Assembly (NCBI GenBank): GCA_905250075.1 | Contig: CAJNOP010000062.1 | Coordinates: 681,245-745,244 of the forward strand | Length of the DNA stretch: 64,000 bases | Source of the DNA: Rotaria sp. Silwood1 | Lineage: Eukaryota > Rotifera > Eurotatoria > Philodinida > Philodinidae | Direction: 5' to 3' | In this document: positions 45,132-59,800 of the stretch, piece after piece | How positions within the stretch are numbered: the first letter of the stretch is position 1 | How the letters are laid out: the number at the start of each line of letters is the position of its first letter | The notes under the pieces: generated by a model | Seen by the model: only the letters and a program-made list of their open reading frames with translations | Told to the model about the DNA's origin: nothing | The model's database searches: none | Program-made: the position numbers and the translations under genes

Positions 45132-46946
45132 ATGTCCATTAATCGATTAGAATATCTTTCAAATGAAATTTTTTATGAAATTTTCGAATATCTCGATGGT
45201 TGTTTTGTATATAATATATTTTCAAATCTTAATATTCGTTTTAAATATCTTTTTAATGATTCATCTCTTCCACTTAAACTTAATCTATCCTGGACATCAA
45301 AATTAACTTTTGAAAATTATTATAAATATATTATTATACCAAATTTAAATCGTATTATTTCACTTCATATACCAAATCCATTAGCAATTAAATCTTTTCT
45401 ATCATTATTTTCAATTAAGAATTCATTTATTCGACTTGAATCAATAAATTTTGGAAAAATGAATACTGAACATATTATATGTCTATTAATTTATTTAAAA
45501 ACTTTACCACGTCTTTTTTCTTTATCGATAAATATTAATAATCCAAAAGATAATGATAATACAATTTTTCATTTAATTGTTAGTCTACCAATTTTAAAAT
45601 ATTGTAAAATTTCTTCTGAAAATGAAGAATCTTTATTTTCAATACCAATTTTAATTCGTAATATTAAACAACAAGAAAGTACTATTGAATATTTAATTCT
45701 AAATAGTATTTGTGAATTTGATCAACTTATTGCTATTCTTTCATATACTCCTCGACTTATACATTTATCATGTCATTCTTTACATGTTGGTAATGATCAA
45801 GTACATATACCAATAATAGTAACTAATTTAAAAAAATTATTTATTGAATTAGATGCAACACCATTTCATATTTTTAAATCATTTATTAGTAAAATTTCAT
45901 TTCAATTAGAAATATTACGTATATCAGCAAAATATGAAAAAACTTATCTTGATGCTAAACAATGGCAAGAATTAATTTCATTTCATATGCCACATTTACG
46001 TATATTTGATTTTCAATTTAAAAGTCAATTATGTGATGATCAAATGAAATTTATTGAATATGATAAATATATAGAACAATTTCATACAAAATTTTGGTAT
46101 GAACGAAAATGGTTTTTTACATATGAAAATTGTCAAGGTGATTATGGACCATTTAAAATTATTTATACAATTCGTCCATATAGGTATAAAAAGAAAATTT
46201 TTTTCATTTTCAATTTTTGTTTATTAACTATATTTAGACGAAATTATTATAAATTATATGAACATACAATTAATAATCTTGAAATATCTACTTATCAAGA
46301 TAATTCTATACATTTATGTCGTCATATTCTTATTGAAAATCAATGGACAAATTTTAATTGTTCAATGCAATTTCCATATACAACTAAATTAACTCTCAGC
46401 GGTGGTTTTGCTGAAAATATTCCATTATTAATTAATAGTCTTAGTAGTATTATATATTTAACACAAATTACTGAATTAATTTTAGAATATGATTATTTAT
46501 TTATGAATAAACTTCTTATATTACTTCAACATATACCAAATATTAATTCATTGACTATTCCTCAAACATCTATTATTCGAACACATAATTTATCTGAAGA
46601 TGAAATTGAAACAATTCGTATAATATCAAAAAAAAATCATATTAAAAATATATCTATTATTGATCGAGAATGTTGTACAGTTAAACAACTTCGTTTTCTA
46701 TTTGATTTATGTCCACAAATTGAATATTTAACAATAAATCTAGCAGAAACTTTTGAAGATTTAATTATGGAATTTTTAATAACAAAAATGAAAGAAAATA
46801 ATTATCGTTTCTTTTTATTATGTCTTGCTCGTTGGGATGCTAATATTGATATGATTAAAAAAATTCATTGGATTATTAATCGTCAAAAATTACTTGATAA
46901 TTATTCACTTGAACTTTTTAAAGGCAATATTTATTTATGGTGTTGA
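45132..46946 (+). CDS. F-box protein, intronless
   Basis: 604 residues in one frame. The N-terminus, about residues 3-45 (NRLEYLSNEIFYEIFEYLDG then CFVYNIFSNLNIRFKYLF), fits the F-box pattern of a leucine-rich helix, the L-x-x-EI-x-x-I-x-x-L core and a second helix. In the family this binds Skp1 and makes the protein the substrate receptor of an SCF ubiquitin ligase. The rest is rich in Leu/Ile/Asn with irregular repeats of about 25-30 residues (for example LKTLPRLFSLSI, LISFHMPHLRIFDF, LRFLFDLCPQIEYLTI). It is therefore probably a leucine-rich-repeat-like solenoid that binds substrate. No catalytic motif. Codon use is extremely AT-rich, like its surroundings. There is no intron. Bdelloids carry large families of such genes, which is background knowledge. 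Confidence 0.85.
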   Translation: MSINRLEYLSNEIFYEIFEYLDGCFVYNIFSNLNIRFKYLFNDSSLPLKLNLSWTSKLTFENYYKYIIIPNLNRIISLHIPNPLAIKSFLSLFSIKNSFIRLESINFGKMNTEHIICLLIYLKTLPRLFSLSININNPKDNDNTIFHLIVSLPILKYCKISSENEESLFSIPILIRNIKQQESTIEYLILNSICEFDQLIAILSYTPRLIHLSCHSLHVGNDQVHIPIIVTNLKKLFIELDATPFHIFKSFISKISFQLEILRISAKYEKTYLDAKQWQELISFHMPHLRIFDFQFKSQLCDDQMKFIEYDKYIEQFHTKFWYERKWFFTYENCQGDYGPFKIIYTIRPYRYKKKIFFIFNFCLLTIFRRNYYKLYEHTINNLEISTYQDNSIHLCRHILIENQWTNFNCSMQFPYTTKLTLSGGFAENIPLLINSLSSIIYLTQITELILEYDYLFMNKLLILLQHIPNINSLTIPQTSIIRTHNLSEDEIETIRIISKKNHIKNISIIDRECCTVKQLRFLFDLCPQIEYLTINLAETFEDLIMEFLITKMKENNYRFFLLCLARWDANIDMIKKIHWIINRQKLLDNYSLELFKGNIYLWC

Positions 46947-48973
46947 CTAATTTTCTTTTTATCTAATATTGCATCTCATAATAGTAAGGAATCAGTGAAT
47001 ATACATAAAAATAATATAAATGAAAAAAAAAGAACAGTAAATTGTTGATTATCATTTCAAGACTGGTAGTACTGAAGTGTGCATATAGTATCTTGTGAAT
47101 ATATGTCAAACAATGTAGCTACTCAGCCATTATGGCCTACTGTTCCTATGCACAACAGAAAGTGATTAATAGTTTTTATCTTTTTTTTTTGCTGTTGTTG
47201 AGTCTGCATAAATTGTCTTTAAAACTCATGTGAATTTGTTGATATGTATTTTTCTATTCTATAATTGAAGATTATCATTCAGTATATAAAAATAAAATTA
47301 TGATTTAAATGTGTTATTTATGTCATATTTCAATTGACATATAAATAACTCATCTAAGTAGCCATCAAACTATCAAAGACAACAGGAAATTAAAGTATTA
47401 AGAAAATTGTATGAGTTTATAGTGGAACGGTGACTGAGTACAACATATTCTATCTTGATTACTCGGATTCATTGACACGCTTCTCGGAAGTTACAAGTAA
47501 AAAAAAAATAATTAAAACTGAAGTATATCATATTCTGCATGAACAAATTTTGAGAATATTTTGGCAGAATTAAACCTTTCAAATCTAAAAGTTGATTTTT
47601 TTTTAATGATAAATAGAATATTGATGAAGATTTTCTTTAGTTATTATACAAGATTATTGTAGTCATCTTCATTATTACACATAGTTCTATGAATTGATTT
47701 ATATTTAGAAACATAACCATCGATTAATTCATGACAACTCATATGTGTACAGATGCATTGTATGTTTTAAAATTCTTGCAAGTGTCAATAGTGCGACAAT
47801 GTTTGTACTGAAATGATTGAAAAAATAAAGTCTTCATTTAATAAAAAATTAGTATCATACTATGAAAGAAAATTTATACAAAAAGATTGTCAACGTAACT
47901 TTGTGGAAGTTAAAATGTTGAACTCATATGAGTTCTTTAATCTTATTATAGTAATACAAAAATACATAAAATAAAAAGAAAAGCTATAGTTATTTTTGAG
48001 AATAATCAATCTTATTTATTTATGTAGTTCGAACAATATTTTTTTCTATTTTTCATTTGTCTTGTTATCTTTTGCTCGGTACTTTGCATATTCCGTTTTT
48101 TTCTTGACTTAACATTATTATTTTTACTATAGATATTGATTTAATTGGCAAATAAGCTTGTTGTAGATATTGATTATATTTACAGTAGGTCTCAGTGCAC
48201 TATTATAAGCTCTCAAATACTAATATTGATTTTTTTCTAAATTTATAACTTGGTCAGTTCACGTTTATTTATGTTGAATCATATATTGCTAATGTCATTC
48301 AGTGCCTTTTCTCTCAACTCTGACACCTGTTGTTCTCATTTGTTATGTAAAGATACTCAATGCTCGTTGGTCTTTCTCCTTCGCCAGTTGCTAGAGTCTC
48401 GGTACGAAAAGCCGAATTAATTTCGATTTAAACTTATACTTTCTATTTCCTTTAAAAATATATTTGAATTCTACAATATGTCATTCTTTTCAAAACGAGT
48501 ATTTATATTTATTATTATTATTAATCAATGGAATAGTATCAATTCAATTGATCTTTAGAGGAAAATATTGAAAACTAAATAGTGAATAGGTTTATTTTTG
48601 ATAATTTGAATAAATATTCTTTGAAACGATATTAAACATAAAAATTGAGTAATAAGAACTCAATAAAGGTGACAACAAACATTTGTAAACGAAACATAGG
48701 TAGAAATATTGAATAAGAGAATACATGTACGATATGATTTAGTTATTCTATGTTGTTTAGTTACACAAGAATTTATTTATTATTTTTCTTTCTTATCTAT
48801 ATAATACGTAAGCAGGAACGTTTTTTTTTTTCTTTTATCTAGTTGTACTTTATTACCACTCATCATGACTTGATATTATGCTCTTTTCACACTATATGGT
48901 TAAAAATATTGATATGTTTTTTTTTGCATATTTTAGACATTGTTTACATGAGATTTATTGAAAAACTTTATAA
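46947..48973. other. Intergenic DNA without recognisable gene
   Basis: Two kilobases of AT-rich sequence with no coding-like frame. The right end (about 48830-48973), with a T-rich stretch and a possible acceptor-like TTTTAG near 48936, is the probable leader of the transporter gene. Confidence 0.5.
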
Positions 48974-51113
48974 ATGGATGAATCAATTTTAGGAGAATCA
49001 GCAGTATTAATTACTGATCATGGTGTTCCATTAGCTGTACGTGATAATCGACATCCTAATGAAAGACAACTAGCAGTGTATCTTATTCTTGCAAGTACTA
49101 TTTTTGAACGTTTAGCATTTTATTCATTAGCAATTAATCTTGTTGTTACATTAAAATCTACTGAATTAAATTGGAATTCTTCAACTAGTACAACTGCTTC
49201 ATTTATTTTCTTTGGTAAGTTTTAGTAAGCACACACATAATAAAAATAAAATAAACTTCTAAATGAATGAATCTAATTTATATCAATAGGTACAAGTTAT
49301 ATTTCAACACTTATATTTGCTCCAATAAGTGATGCAAAATTAGGTAGAGCTAAAACAATAATTATTGGTAAATTATTTGAAATTTAAAAACGAAAACAAT
49401 GATTTTTTTTTTCTGTTCATTGTAGGTTTTATTCTCTATTTATTGAGTTATATAATTATAATTTTAATTGCAAATTCTGATACACATCAATCTATATGCA
49501 AAAGTACATCAGGTACACATACATCTGTATTGTCTGAACATTGTGGACCACAAATTATTGGAACACTTGTTTTTATGTGAGTCAATCTATCAATAGGTTT
49601 TACTTCTCATCATATTTTCTTTGAAAATAGGGCTATTGGTGTAGGAGCTGTTCAAGCAAATATGGCTGTATTTGGAGCCGAACAAGTTCAAGAATTCAAA
49701 GTTACATCAGGATATTTTAATAAATATTATGTAGCAGTAAACATAGGTGCAATTATTGCCATATTGTCTATTCCTATAATACAAAATGATTCAGATAATC
49801 AAATATATTCTAATAGTTATTTTTATGGATATTTAATTGCTATTTTTATGCTTTTTACTGCTGCTATATTGTTTATTATTGGTCGTCAATATTATATACA
49901 TACACGTCCTCATGATACAGTCATTACGAAATATATTCCAGTTATTATAAATGCATTTCAAACATGGCGTCAATATCATAAAAATAAATCTAATATAGAT
50001 AGAAATCGTACAGATTCTACTTCAAGAAATTTATTAATTGGTCATAATACAATTAGTCAAGAAGGAATAATGTCAAATGATGAACAAACACTTTCATTTC
50101 TTGATTATGCAAAAGTAACTAATAATGGAAAATGTCTTGATCGACATGTTAATGATGTCAAAACATTACAAAGATCTATAATTGTATTTCTTCTTCTTAT
50201 ACCATATTGGATTATTTATTATCAAGTATGATAAAATTATTTGAAAAATATTTTTATTAAATTTTTGTTTGTATATTTAATTTAAGATTCAAATAACTTT
50301 TCCTTTACAAGGTCAACAAATGAATATACCATTATTATCTAATAATAAAAAAATGCCTATTAGTTGGATGTCACTTGGTGATTCAATAACAATTATTAGT
50401 AAGTTTATTTAGAGAAAAGAAATAAATTACAAATATATTCAAATATTAGTTAGTGTTATAATTTTAACAATTTTTATTTACAAATATATGGATACACAAA
50501 ATCGAACAATGACAATTAAGATAAAACTTATTATTGGTATGATTCTAGCAGCATTAACTATGTGTATTGCTGGTATAATTGAAATAATTCGACAAAAATA
50601 TTGTACAAAAGGTAGATTGTGATATGTATTGATTTTATTTTCAAAAAATATTTTTCATCTTTCAGAAAGAGACAATTCAGATTTAAGTATCTATTTTCAA
50701 TTACCACAAAATATATGCATGGGTCTTTCAGAAGTATTTGCTACTATAGCCAGTCTTGAATTTGCTTATTTAGCTGCTCCACAATCAGCTCAATCATTAT
50801 TAATGAGTCTACAATTTTGTTCATTAGGATTATCATCATTTATTGGTAAAGCATATCTTTCTATTTATTCAACTACGTCAAGTGATTTAGATTTTAGTGT
50901 AAGTAGTTATGAGAGAAAGAAAAAAAGAATGAAATGAACATTTCTATTATGTTATATTCTTTCTATTAAATATTTTAGTGTTCAACTCTCAATCAATGGA
51001 CTTTTACTACTTATTTTTTTATACTTGCTATTCTTCAAGTAGCTTTCTTGATTATTTTTGTTATATGTGAAAAAAATTTTCATATACTTAAATTAAATCC
51101 ACAACAAAAATAA
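48974..51113 (+). CDS. Proton-coupled oligopeptide transporter (POT/PTR2, SLC15-like)
   Basis: Eight exons: 48974-49214, 49290-49367, 49426-49576, 49631-50225, 50287-50398, 50450-50611, 50666-50898 and 50979-51113; 568 residues, close to the family norm. PTR2 signature 1 spans the exon 2/3 joint (APISDAKLGRAKTIIIGF, from residue 91); signature 2 is FNKYYVAVNIGA (F186, Y190, N194). About twelve hydrophobic segments are present, with a large loop between the sixth and seventh (RQYHKNKSNIDRNRTD and beyond). The family imports di- and tripeptides, or histidine, with protons. The first helix has T42-I-F-E45-R46-L-A-F-Y50: the second Glu and Arg of the E-x-x-E-R motif are kept but the first Glu is Thr. 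Poly(A) signal AATAAA at 51147. Confidence 0.95.
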
Positions 51114-52332
51114 ATGAATCACTATTGATCTTATCAACTATTTGCAAATAAATAAATATTTGTATATAGAATTTTGTTATTTTTCCTAATCTTTAAACAC
51201 CAAGACCTTGATAAATTGTCATTGTATATATATATATAAACAAACACTAGAAGATCAAAACTTCTAGACACTCAAATAATTTACATATTGATCAATTAAT
51301 CTTTGATAAAATACATCTATATTAACCCTAATATGATTACATTTATAGATAATCACTTGTTATCTATCTGAAGTTCATACGAACTTCAATCAGACCAACA
51401 AAGAAAAAGCAGCAACTTCGAAATATATTTATCTCGTCATCGTTTGTTGCCTAATTATTGTTTATTTTGAATATGTTTGAATTCGTTGAATGATTATTCA
51501 GCATTCGGGCTAATCACATGCAACTCTAAAAAAGACATGACTGTAACTCATATTTATGGATGCATAACATTCTAATGAATCATACTTAGACCTAGGTGTA
51601 CTCTAGGTAGGTGACAAGTTCTCACATGTACTCGTGTGACGTTCTATTTGCATTAACACTCTAGACTTTATTGGTTAATGTTATCAGGATGCTCTACTAG
51701 TCTTCATTAGAGCATATCTAAAAGATAATCGATTTCACCTTATATTATATAGTTATAAAGTATGATGAAGTTGATTGAAGTCCTCACGAGCTCTAGATGA
51801 TCGTATAAGGGTTATAACTAATTAAACGTTTATATTTATTCATAATGATTTTAAGTGATTACGACATTTTTTGATCAATTCATAGCATAACATCGAATAT
51901 AAATAAATAATTTCTTTTCTAGTGATTTTATTCTTGATTTTTTCATTCATTTACAATTACTTTCACTATATTCAATTCTATGAAAATAAATAGATGATTT
52001 AAAGATCATAGACATGAATATCTAGTTTACAACAAGGTGAAAATGACATAATTTTAGTCGTTCGTATTTACAGTCGATGTCAACAAGAAAAAAAAGAAAC
52101 ACTTTCTTTCTATGACATACTTCATCTTGCACAAAAAGAATGAAATGTCAATATAAAACTAAGTTTCTTTTAGGTCAGAAATACATGCATCTTTGTGATG
52201 GTGAAGAAAGACAGAAACAAAACACAAGAAATATATTTTTTTCTTCTTCGTTATATCGAATAGTGTTATTAAAATAATAACTTTATGTGTCAAAGATAAA
52301 TGCTGAAGAAATTTTTCTGTCTTATCTTATGC
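51114..52332. other. Intergenic DNA
   Basis: Contains an (AT)n run at about 51222-51238. No gene seen. Confidence 0.5.
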
Positions 52333-52515
52333 TCATAATGCATCATATATTACTTGTTTAATTTTACAATTTTCATTTGATAAATACTTAGATGACATTC
52401 GAATATAATTCGAATGTAAAATATGGTGAGAAGCTGCAAATGTTGATCGACAAATTGGACATAAGTAAAGAAAAGTGGTTATACTAACGTTTGTTATTGT
52501 CATCGTTTTGATCAT
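52333..52515 (-). CDS. Small frame with a CPIC...H zinc-finger-like motif
   Basis: 60 codons, containing YLCPICRSTFAASHHILHSN. One Cys-x2-Cys and following histidines suggest a zinc-binding module, and codon use is like the true genes here. It could be a single exon of a gene whose others I cannot find, or chance. A GTTAGT within the frame could be a donor. No family assigned. Confidence 0.28.
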   Translation of the reverse strand: MIKTMTITNVSITTFLYLCPICRSTFAASHHILHSNYIRMSSKYLSNENCKIKQVIYDAL

Positions 52516-53897
52516 ATTGAAGCTTGAAGTTCACAAAACTTTATGTTTTTAAGTGGCTTATTGTAAGAAAATGAAACATGCGATTCCAAGTCAGAAAGCA
52601 GATAGTATTGATTCGATTATGAAATTTCAACAAGTATTTTCTGATTTCTCATTCTCGGAATCATTTTGATTGATAATTCAATATTCGTTTCATAAAATAT
52701 ACATCTTGATATTAGATACTATTTGACACTTCTTGTTATCGTAGCTATCCTCTTACTAACAGTAACAGCTTAGATGTACTTTATGTTAACTTATGATTAT
52801 ATTGAATTATTGAATAATAAATTTGAAATCAACGAAAAAAAAAATAGAATCAATAATTTTTACACACTTTTCATTGGCTAAATATCGTAAAATATAATGC
52901 AAATCAAAAAATAGCTTACTGATCATTAAAATGATTCCGATATATAATTCAATATAAAATTAAATGTAAATAATTTATATTTCTTGTTTATTTAGTTGTA
53001 TAACTCTCATTCTCATCCTAAACAGTCGTTTAGAAGAGTGAATATTTGACCTAGATTAATGAAAAGTAGCTTCGTATCTTCATCAGAAGTATTACAAATA
53101 CATATTTCACATCTTGCTAAGTAATGACAAAAAATAAAATTAAATGCTTTAATACGATCGAATTTCATTGCACTCGACAAGTTCCTACTGACAGATATTA
53201 CTAGATAGTCCTAGAATCTGACGGAGGGACTTTGACAAAACATTCTCTATTCAATAAATCAGCAGAGAGCGTCATCTATTAATTTTTCTAAAACAAAATC
53301 ACCGTACGATTTTGTTCAAATATTAGTAAGATCACCCTGATTCTGAATATAAATAAATCTTGAATAATGAGCCAACTAGAAACGTATTCTTATAAAATGA
53401 AATTAGGCATAACCATTGAAAAACAAACGCCTTCGATGTGTCAAGTCAGTAGATCATAAGACTTTTTTTTTGATATGATTCACATATCTTACCTGTCAAT
53501 GTGAAACGAACGAGAAAAAAAATGCTTGAGCAGCGTGTAAAATGAAGAACAGTATTTGATTGGTTTATAATACCTATGTCACGTAAGGCACATTGCTTCG
53601 GTGTACATGTTTGTTTCATTTTCGATGATTGAATAGAGACTGTATTCAGAGAAAACAAGTACCGACAGATAGTCAATTGTATGTTAACCAATCTATTTCT
53701 TTTTACCTTTGTAGAGGATTTTATTTAGATGCACATTCTTCCGATGAAAGTATTAAAATAAAAAAATCTTTTAATGAAGAAAAAAACGAAACTTACATTT
53801 AATTGATAATTATTACTATTGTCAAATTTCAATCGAAATAACTATTTGTCAAAAAATCTTAATATACTTTTTTTTTTCTAGACTTTTAAATTGATTA
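52516..53897. other. Intergenic DNA upstream of the ZAP/PARP-like gene
   Basis: No recognisable gene. The 81-codon minus-strand frame at 53446-53691 has no motif. A T-run followed by TAG at 53871-53881, shortly before the ATG at 53898, could be the acceptor of a 5' non-coding intron. Confidence 0.45.
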
Positions 53898-56800
53898 ATG
53901 GCCGCAAAATATCCTTCACATGATACAAACACGTATTCATTTTCCAAAGATGTAAGTACAATCGATTAATTTATTTAAAGTATTTAACAGTATGATACAT
54001 AATTTCATGTAGCTTCGAATATGTCAATTATATCAACAAGATCCTCGTTTATGTCCTTCATGTTCATGTTCTAATCTTCATATATGTCGTGATTATCTAT
54101 TGAATAGTAAATGTTCGAAATTGAACTCTGATGGAAAATGTTCACATTGTCATACGCTGTTTACTTTGCACAATCGACTTATTCTTGATAACTTAAAATC
54201 AGTATCACAAGATGAACAAGAATTCGATAGAGTAGCTAAATTTATTCGAGATTCAGAAGCAAATTCTTCGAAAACGGTATCAAATTATGCCGGACGACTT
54301 TCGATTTCAGATAATAGCTCTAAAGTTGCATCGACAAGTGGACAAGTAAAATTAGTTTTTCTTTTTTCTAATCAATGATATTATGCACAGTTATCTTTCA
54401 ACCAAATGTAGGCATCATCATCTGAACTAACAAGTACCATCACTAGTGGACAAGATCATGCTAAACCATCATTTTCTTTATACAATAATCAATCATTACA
54501 AAGTACTCTTACCTCATTACCTGCATATAGTACTGCCAGTGGTCAATCATCAATAACAAAGGACACAAAAACTTCTATTCTTCTAAGTCCTTCGAAATCA
54601 ACTGTACCGAATTCTTCAATAACAATAAAACCAAGTACAGCAGATGTTTCTTTACGTCCGAAATTTGAAATCACTAAGAATATTATAAGTTTACTTGACA
54701 ACAATTCCAAGCAGCTAACAAAAACTAATCGAAAACTATCTGGTACAGCTTCCTTAGCTACATTTAAATCGAACTACGATCAGAAATTATCAGATGATGA
54801 TCATTCAACATTCTTTGATGAAAGTATGTATTTTTTTAATAATTCGTCGAATGTTAAAAAAGCGTCCTTTCTATTTCAATAGAGTTCTTTTTTATTCATT
54901 AATCCATACGAAAAATGTATGAGAATATTAGGAGTTCGAGGATTCTGAAGAATAGCTTGCAAACTATTGATCTGATTCTCACAGATATTTATAAGCTTAC
55001 AAAAACTCATATAAGTACTGTTTTTTTTAAAGATTTACAGACCCTTTATAGCAGTAAGAATATGTTAGTTCTATTAAACTTGTTAATCCCTTTAGAATGT
55101 CAACCTTCTTAAAAGGATTAAGAATATTAAAAGAACTAAAAAGATTGAAGAAAATAAAAGATAAAATGTTTTGGAAGTCATAGTTGCTTGAAAAGCATAA
55201 AATTAAGACAAGATAAATTCAGTTTCTCGCGGATCTATTGAGCTCATAGATAATGCAAGTATTTAAAAGTAAGAAGAACTTACAATAGGATCTGCTCAAG
55301 TGCCAAATCACTGTTTATCGGAGATGATGTTTTGATTTTCTGTACCTTTGCTCTTGAGATACCGAAATTCTATTGTGTTTTTTAACAAAAAACTGTGATT
55401 TTTCTCAGATCACATAGAAAATTGGTTTTGGATTTTCGGTTTCAAATTTTTCATAACAAAGTTCTCAATGAGATTATTTCTTTCGGCAATTTCTAACTTT
55501 CCTAATATCTTCTATTCTAATACCCAAAACGAAATAATAGAAAAGCTAAAGCTTATACAATCATTAAGGATTTTGTTCGGGCAATATTTAAAGCCGAAAC
55601 AAGAACAAAAATTCAGAAAACCAAATCATTCTAGACTTTTCTATTACTCTCTAACACTCATGAAATGAACAATTTAATATTATTTCGCATTTTATTTAAA
55701 ACTTGTTTCGTATACATCAAATACAATGTTTTGTAAATTTTCATATCATAGTAGTTGATTAAAATGAATAGATTTCTTTTTTAAGCTGATGAAAAATCTG
55801 ATGACAATCCAATGCTTACAACAACATCTTCTCGAAATGAAAAACCTAAACGTACACATTTTCATCATAGCCTAACACTAGATGATAAAACGTCGTCTAT
55901 ATTCAATCCAAAAGATGAAAAAAAAATGTTGTCACAAACCAAATATGTTTTTAATAAATATGTAAAAGATACAGAAGTAAGCATATATCTCTATATAAAA
56001 TATACTTTAATATATTATTTTTGATTAATAATTCATAATATAAGTCTTTATTTATCATATTTCAGTTATCATATCTTCTTGGTCCTGGAAGATATCTAAT
56101 GAAAAATGAAGGATGTCAAATATTTCCATCAGGCTATTGCCTATGTACAAATGATAATGAAGAAAAAAAAATTAAGGAAAATTTAGATAAACTTTTGCAT
56201 ACTTCATTAAAATCAGATCCTGTACCATTTAACAATAGTGAACTTACATTGGTGGTTTGTACAAGTGCAGCAGAAAGACTTTTTGAATCAAGTAATATGA
56301 ATATGATTCTAATTTATTGATAAAAAAAAGAAAAGAAAAACTTATTGAATATACATAGATCAAATACATTATGCTATAATATCTGCACCTCATACAATGT
56401 CATGTAAGTCAGTTATAACTATCAGCTGATAATAACTAAAATAACATAATCAATCATATTTCACAGTAGACTTTCGGCAGCACTTATTTATTTCAAATAG
56501 AATCTATATAGTAAATTGTTTGATCAACAGTCCTACAGTATTGGATGAAAATGAGGGCTATAGTCGCAACGAAAAAAAAACATACCTTTTCGACTATTGC
56601 TGAAAGTTCAGAATTGTAGATGCAATGGTGACGATACACTCGTCTCACATAGAACTTTGAACCAGCCTAAACATGTACGTGTAGACTAAGGATGAATACA
56701 GAGAACGCATAGCAAAATTAAGGTAATCTTAGCTTGATTTTAATTGTTTTCACTTGAGGAAACATTTTTTTAAGACAGAAGATTTTCGAAGTCTGAAAAT

Positions 56801-59800
56801 CCAAATTCATATAGTAATTTATTGAAATTATCAAGTTCGATTTTTAGGTTCGAGAAAGATTTAGTTCTTATGATTTAGATAGATATGTTTTATAAAATTC
56901 AGTTATTCTATTGAAGAATGCTACCCACAATCCAAAGAGTTGAAATAAATTTAAGCTCATCGTCATTGTTGCATCTCGATACATGGTAATATTCATATTA
57001 TCCTATAAAAAGTTCTAAGACAAGATTTCGTGACTCGACGGAAAAAGATTATTAACTCAATCTTCTCATCTACTCATGAATGTATTGATTGCAATAACAC
57101 CTTATTGCTGAATTGGTTTCTAATTGTCAACTATGAATAAAACACATAAATTTGCTGTTTTTTTTACAGTTGATATTGAGATAATACATCCATCAAGAGA
57201 TGATCTCACTCCAACAATGTCAGCAGCGTCCAGCAATGTGAGTGATATGTTCTATTTATTTTATATTTACAATAAAAATCAGAAAACAAATTTGCTAAAT
57301 TATGAAAATTTCAAATATAATATCAACATTTTGTATAATTATAGTGTGAAAATTGTTTATTTCAGTCATATAGTATATTGAACATTGTCAACTAAAATTA
57401 AATCAAAGAAAGATTTTTGTTCAAGAATAAATTTTGAAAAATAAAGCTAAACATATATATTTTAATTAGATTATGTCTCCAAGATCACCAACTGGACAAG
57501 ATCAACCATATCTGGTTTGTTTAAATCATTTTCTTTTTCTTATTTGATCATTAGTCAGTCATAAAATAATAGTTATCATCGGATGGAAAACTATATATAC
57601 AAGGCACTAATTCATCGATTAGTGTGATCTCTGCTGATATTACTCAAGTTCCAGTAAATTAATTTTCTTAAGATCATATCAAATTATAATAATAAATATA
57701 TATTGATTAGGTTGATATGATGGTATGTGTACATACATCGCTCACATTATTGGATAGTGTTCTTTCTCAAGCTGGTTCATCAATTGCATCAGCATATAGT
57801 CACATACAACATTCGACACAAGATATTATTCTTGAGGGTGGTAAGACGAAAGCACAAAAAATTCTTTTCGCTGGATGGAAGATAGAAGTTCAAGGATTAG
57901 ATACATCCAAAGTTCAAAAGGTTAATTTCTTAATCTTGTTCGACATTACTAAAATTCTGTTTTTTTTTTGTTTTTTGGAATTAGTCATTATCAAATTTTG
58001 TTAAACGATGTATTGACTGTGCAGTTCAACAAAATATGAGATCGATTTCGTTTCCATCAGTAATCATATTTTGTTATTTCAGTTTTTATTTTAAATAAAA
58101 CTGAGTTAATATTTAAGGTTGGTACTGGAAATATTGGTCTTAATCCACATCAAGTTTGTGAATCAATGATGACAGCAGCTAGTGAACGTTTACGTACATG
58201 TAAAATGGATGTATTATTTGTTATTTATCCATCAACTCAATCGAATCATGATAGATACTCTTATTCAGTAAATTTATTCTAATTAGTGTAATGTTTTCTG
58301 ACTATTTCTTTATTAATCTAGATATTTCGTGCTTATTTGGATAATCTTTGTCAACAAAACGGATCAAAAAATTTTGACACATCGTCAGCAACTCATGTTT
58401 CACATACAAGATCAGTTGCAATTAAACGAAGTCAAAATATTCATCGAACTTTAACATGTAAGCAGATCCGTTAGCTTTTCCTACATTACATGTATGGTGG
58501 TATATAACATTTAAGATCTTTTTCCTTTTTCGTTGTATACGATGAAGTATTTATGATTAAAAATTCGTACTGAATATAGAGAAAACATTGAGAGCGCGAT
58601 CGCCTTTTTCTTCCGAACTATTTTTTTTGATTCATCTCAAAAGCAAATGCCCAAAAAATTAGTTGATAATACTTCTAATTGAATATCAATATACACTTTT
58701 TGACTATGATCGCCCTTCATTGCTTCATTAGAAGACGCGATTTTGACTAAAATCTAACGTTTTCGTAAGAGTTAAAAAGTATCCATACAGTGAAATATAA
58801 AAACAAATCAAGTAGAAGAACCACGGTGTGCACGACATGAGCACTTATATGAGGAAATTTGTTTAACCGATCAATTGTTTTTTAATAAACTCTATTGAAA
58901 TTATGAGTTATCAATGATGATGATTGCGAATATGATCATGCAAAATCTACTTAGTTCTTCATATGCTAGTTTTCGAGATTAACAAACTTTTTTTTATCTG
59001 TTCAGATTATAAAGCATATCGAATTGTTTGTAAAATTAATTCAATTGAAAACGTTCTCTAACTGTCAGAAAATGATGTTCGTATTGTTGCATTGACTACA
59101 TAGGCTTTTGTTATTAATTGATTTATGAAATAAATTTATCTTCTATCTAGTGTCATATCTCGGTTTCCTTCATATGTGATATAAATTCGATAATATATCT
59201 TATTTTATATTAAAACAAACTATTTATCTTTAGGTAAACATATATTGATTGTATCGAATTTGCCAAATATTGTTGAACATCAAAAACTATTGGAGAAATC
59301 ATTAAAAGGACTAATCAAAGAATACATATATGATCTTTCTCTTGTTCGAAGACCATTAGTCGATCGAGTATTTATCTTATTTTAGTTTATAAAATGATTT
59401 GTTTTCTTTTTTACTTTAATTAAAAAAGATCGAACAATTAATTGATATATGTCTCATGTATCATGTATTACCATGTATTGATTTTTCTAAAAATAAATTA
59501 ATACTTCATGGTGATCGTGAATCATGTTTACAATGTTTTGATAATCTTCGACCAGATAGATTAATTTATGAATATTATATTTATAATAATGGAAAAAAAT
59601 TCAAGGAAATTAAAATGAATACATATGAATCAATGAAAATTGATGAAGCTCTTTCTGTTGGTGAAGCAAAAGTAAAATATTTTATTTGCTGATTTTATCT
59701 TAAAAATATTAGTTTTCAATTTAAATTAGATTCATATTGAACATGATAATAATACTAGATTTGATATTGATTTAAGAACTTCACAAGTACAAATCTATGG

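Noticed and set aside
55468..55668. 66-codon frame inside the 962-bp intron of the ZAP/PARP-like gene as an additional exon
   Set aside because: The flanking exons join in phase without it (54823 to 55786), and it has no matching acceptor-donor pair or recognisable content.
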